NCBI GenBank assembly: GCA_032718475.1 | Contig: JAUCBJ010009089.1 | Location: 1 to 64,000 of the forward strand | Reading direction: 5' to 3' | Source of the DNA: Nemertoderma westbladi | Lineage: Eukaryota > Xenacoelomorpha > Nemertodermatida > Nemertodermatidae | DNA length: 64,000 bases | In this document: piece by piece, positions 60,601-64,000 of the stretch | Numbering within the stretch: position 1 is the first letter of the stretch | Layout of the letters: each line of letters starts with the position of its first letter | Notes under the pieces: generated by a model | What the model was told of the DNA's origin: nothing | The model's database searches: none | The model's input: the letters and a program-made list of their open reading frames with translations, nothing else | Translations under genes and position numbers: made by a program

Positions 60601-63600
60601 GGGGGCTATCGTCCCCAACACCCCCACTTCTTTTCTTGGGGGCTATCGTCCCCAACACCCCCACTTCTTTTCTTGGGGGCTATCGTCCCCAACACCCCCA
60701 CTTCTTTTCTTGGGGGCTATCGTCCCCAACACCCCACTTCTTTTCTTGGGGGCTATCGTCCCCAACACCCCCACTTCTTTTCTTGGGGGCTATCGTCCCC
60801 AACACCCCCACTTCTTTTCTTGGGGGCTATCGTTCCCAACACCCCCACTTCTTTTCTTGTGCTCTATCGTCCCCTACACCCCCACTTCTTTTCTCGGGGG
60901 CTATCGTCCCCAACACTCCCACTTCTTTTCTTGGGGGATATCGTCCCCAACACCCCCACTTCTTTTCTTGGGGGCTATCGTCCCCAACACCCCCACTTCT
61001 TTTCTTGTGGGCTATCGTCCCCAACACCCCCACTTATTTTCTTGGGGGCTATCGTCCCCAACACCCCCACTTCTTTTCTTGTGGGCTATCGTCCCCAACA
61101 CCCCCACTTCTTTTCTTGGGGGCTATCGTCCCCAACACCCCCACTTCTTTTCTTGGGGGATATCGTCCCCAACACCCCCACTTATTTTCTTGGGGGCTAT
61201 CGTCCCCAACACCCCCACTTCTTTTCTTGGGGGCTATCGTCCCCAACACCCCCACTTCTTTTCTTGGGGGCTATCGTCCCCAACACCCCCACTTCTTTTC
61301 TTGGGGGCTATCGTCCCCAACACCCCCACTTCTGTTCTTGGGGGCTATTGTCCCCAACACCCCCACTTATTTTTTGTGGGCTATCGTCCCCAACACCCCC
61401 ACTTATTTTCTTGGGGGCTATCGTCCCCAACACCCCCACTTCTTTTCTTAGGGGATATCGTCCCCAACACCCCTACTTCTTTTCTTGGGGGCTATCGTCC
61501 CCAACACCCCTACTTCTTTTCTTGGGGGATATTGTCCCCAACACCCCAACTTCTTTTCTTGGGGGCTATCGTCCCCAACACCCCACTTCTTTTCTTGGGG
61601 GCTATCGTCGACAACACCCCCACTTCTTTTCTTGGGGGCTATCGTCCCCAACACCCCCACTCCATTTCTTGGGGGCTATCGTCCCCAACACCCCCACTTC
61701 TTTTCTTGGGGGATATCGTCCCCAACACCCCCACTTCTTTTCTTGGGGGCTATCGTCCCCAACACCCCCACTTCTTTTCTTGGGGGCTATCGTTCCCAAC
61801 ACCCCCACTTCTTTTCTTGGGGGCTATCGTCCCCAACACCCCCACTTCTTTTCTTGGGGGCTATCGTCCCCAACACCCCACTTCTTTTCTTGGGGGCTAT
61901 CGTCCCCAACACCCCCACTTCTTTTCTTGGGGGCTATCGTCCCCAACACCCCCACTTCTTTTCTTGGGGGCTATCGTTCCCAACACCCCCACTTCTTTTC
62001 TCGGTTGCTATCGTCCCCAACACTCCCACTTCTTTTCTTGGGGGATATCGTCCCCAACACCCCCACTTCTTTTCTTGGGGGCTATCGTCCCCAACACCCC
62101 CACTTCTTTTCTTGTGGGCTATCGTCCCCAACACCCCCACTTATTTTCTTGGGGGCTATCGTCCCCAACACCCCCACTTCTTTTCTTGTGGGCTATCGTC
62201 CCCAACACCCCCACTTCTTTTCTTGGGGGCTATCGTCCCCAACACCCCCACTTCTTTTCTTGGGGGATATCGTCCCCAACACCCCCACTTATTTTCTTGG
62301 GGGCTATCGTCCCCAACACCCCCACTTCTTTTCTTGGGGGCTATCGTCCCCAACACCCCCACTTCTTTTCTTGGGGGCTATCGTCCCCAACACCTCCACT
62401 TCTTTTCTTGTGGGCTATCGTCCCCAACACACCCACTTCTTTTATTGGGGGCTATCGTCCCCAACACCCCCACTTCTTTTCTTGGGGGCTATCGTCCCAA
62501 ACACCCCCACTTCTTTTCTTGGGGGCTATCGTCCCAAACACCCCCACTTCTTTTCTTGGGGGCTATCGTCGCCAACACCCCCACTTCTTTTCTTGGGGGT
62601 TATTGTCCCCAACACACCCACTTCTTTTCTTGGGGGCTATCGTCCCCAACACCCCACTTCATTTCTTGGGGGCTATCGTCCCCAACACCCCCACTTCTTT
62701 TCTTGGGGGATATCGTCCCCAACACCACCACTTCTTTTCTTGGGGGATATCGTCCCCAACACCCCCACTTCTTTTCTTGGGGGCTATCGTCCCCAACACC
62801 TCCACTTCTTTTCTTGTGGGCTATCGTCCCCAACACACCCACTTCATTTCTTGGGGGCTATCGTCCCCAACACCCCCACTTCTTTTCTTGGGGGATATCG
62901 TCCCCAACACCACCACTTCTTTTCTTGGGGGATATCGTCCCCAACACCCCCACTTCTTTTCTTGGGGGCTATCGTCCCCAACACCCCCACTTCTTTTCTT
63001 GGGGGCTATCGTCGCCAACACCCCCACTTCTTTTCTTGGGGGCTATCGTCCCCAACACCCCCACTTCTTTTCTTGGGGGCTATCGTCCCCAACACCCCCA
63101 CTTCATTTCTTGGGGGCTATTGTCCCCAACACCCCTGCTTCTTTTCTTGGGGGCAATCGTCCCCAACACCCCCACTTCTTTTCTTGGGGGCTATCGTCCC
63201 CAACACCCCCACTTCTTTTCTTGGGGGCTATCGTCGCCAACACCCCCACTTATTTTCTTGGGGGCTATCGTCCCCAACACCCCCACTTCTTTTCTTGGGG
63301 GCTATCGTCCCCAACACTCCCACTTCATTTCTTGGGGGCTATTGTCGCCAACACCCCCACTTCTTTTCTTGGGGGCTATCGTCCCCAACACCCCCACTTC
63401 TTCTCTTGGGGGCTATCGTCCCCAACACCCCCACTTCATTTCTTGGGGGCTATCGTCCCCAACACCCCCACTTCTTTTCGTGGGGGCTGTCGTCCCCAAC
63501 ACCCCCACTTCTTTTCTTGGGGGCTATCGTCCCCAACACCGCCACTTCTTTTCTTGGGGGCTATCGTCCCCAACACCCCCACTTATTTTCTTGGGGGCTA

Positions 63601-63713
63601 TCGTACCCAACACCCCCACTTCTTTTCTTGGGGGCTATCGTCCCCAACACCCCCACTTCTTTTCTTGGGGGCTATCGTCCCCAACACCCCCACTTCTTTT
63701 CTTGGGGGCTAGC
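57643..63713. repeat. 37-bp satellite array, about 164 copies
   Basis: Same monomer as 42694-43438 and same closing junction. The central part, about 59160-59880, is almost perfectly uniform; variants (CGTCGCC, ACTTATTTT, GGGGATAT) cluster towards both ends. Occasional 36-bp monomers (for example near 59430, 60325 and 60730) shift the phase. Uninterrupted forward frames of up to 1987 codons result from the stop-free monomer. Confidence 0.97.
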
Positions 63714-63732
63714 GTTTTCTTTTTTCTTGGGG

Positions 63733-64000
63733 ACCACAAACAATTGTCGCAATATTGTGACAGCCACAAAAAAATATCGTAATGTTGTGACAGTCACAAA
63801 CAATTGTCGCAAGGTTGTGACAGCCACAAACAATTGTCGTAATGTTGTGACAGCCACAAACAATTGTCTTAATGTTGCGACAGCCACAAACAATTGTCGT
63901 AAAATTGTGACAGCTACAAACAATTGTCCGAATGTTGTGATAGCCACAAACAATTGTCGTAGTATTGTGACAACCACAAACAATTGTCGTAATGTTGTGA
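63733..64000. repeat. 30-bp minisatellite, start of block G (module copy B)
   Basis: Near-identical to the start of block A at 43460. The window ends inside it, so further exon cassettes may lie beyond. Confidence 0.95.

Noticed and set aside
57675-63712. Open frames of 1258, 1987 and 765 codons as giant repetitive proteins
   Set aside because: The 37-bp monomer has no stop in any forward frame, so all three frames are open at once and single-base indels only switch between them. There is no start context, splice signal or codon bias.

Overview
The window is animal nuclear DNA. It is AT-rich, carries spliceosomal exon/intron boundaries, and is crowded with degraded retrotransposons, inverted-repeat DNA elements and satellites. 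The host-type gene pieces (a mucin WxxW domain and an alpha-kinase with a cysteine-bearing N-terminal extension) suggest a marine invertebrate, perhaps a cnidarian or another early-branching animal. The sequence alone does not fix the phylum. No bacterial operon, CRISPR array or intact autonomous transposon is present.

Left part (1-42.2 kb). Four plus-strand exons at 3397-3528, 3809-3939, 24041-24157 and 30705-30884 join in consistent reading phases. They form part of one extracellular-type gene: a beta-rich region followed by a complete WxxW domain split over two exons. Its 20 kb and 6.5 kb introns are filled with element remains: a piggyBac-like MITE, other inverted-repeat elements, LINE fragments on both strands, MULE and DDE transposase relics, and an antisense, disabled alpha-kinase gene. 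From 31 to 42 kb come further LINE remains, a MITE, short tandem repeats, a CA microsatellite and an unusual block of 15-bp repeats that switches orientation four times.

Right part (42.2-64 kb). A roughly 15 kb compound module begins at 42.2 kb and begins again at 57.16 kb. Each copy starts with a nearly identical 0.49 kb lead-in, then a 37-bp satellite (about 20 monomers in the first copy, about 164 in the second), then a 30-bp minisatellite. In the first copy the minisatellite is interrupted six times by a minus-strand cassette. The cassette has a 30-nt leader exon ending in ATG, an 83-nt intron with a perfect 10-bp hairpin, and a 129-nt phase-0 exon coding for 43 residues. The satellite thus fills the spacers between amplified copies of a small two-exon gene segment. 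Very long open frames through the 37-bp satellite are a by-product of a monomer lacking stop codons in all three forward frames. A 100-N assembly gap lies beside the third cassette, so true copy number is unknown.

The strongest candidate for something undescribed is this exon-cassette/minisatellite/satellite module.
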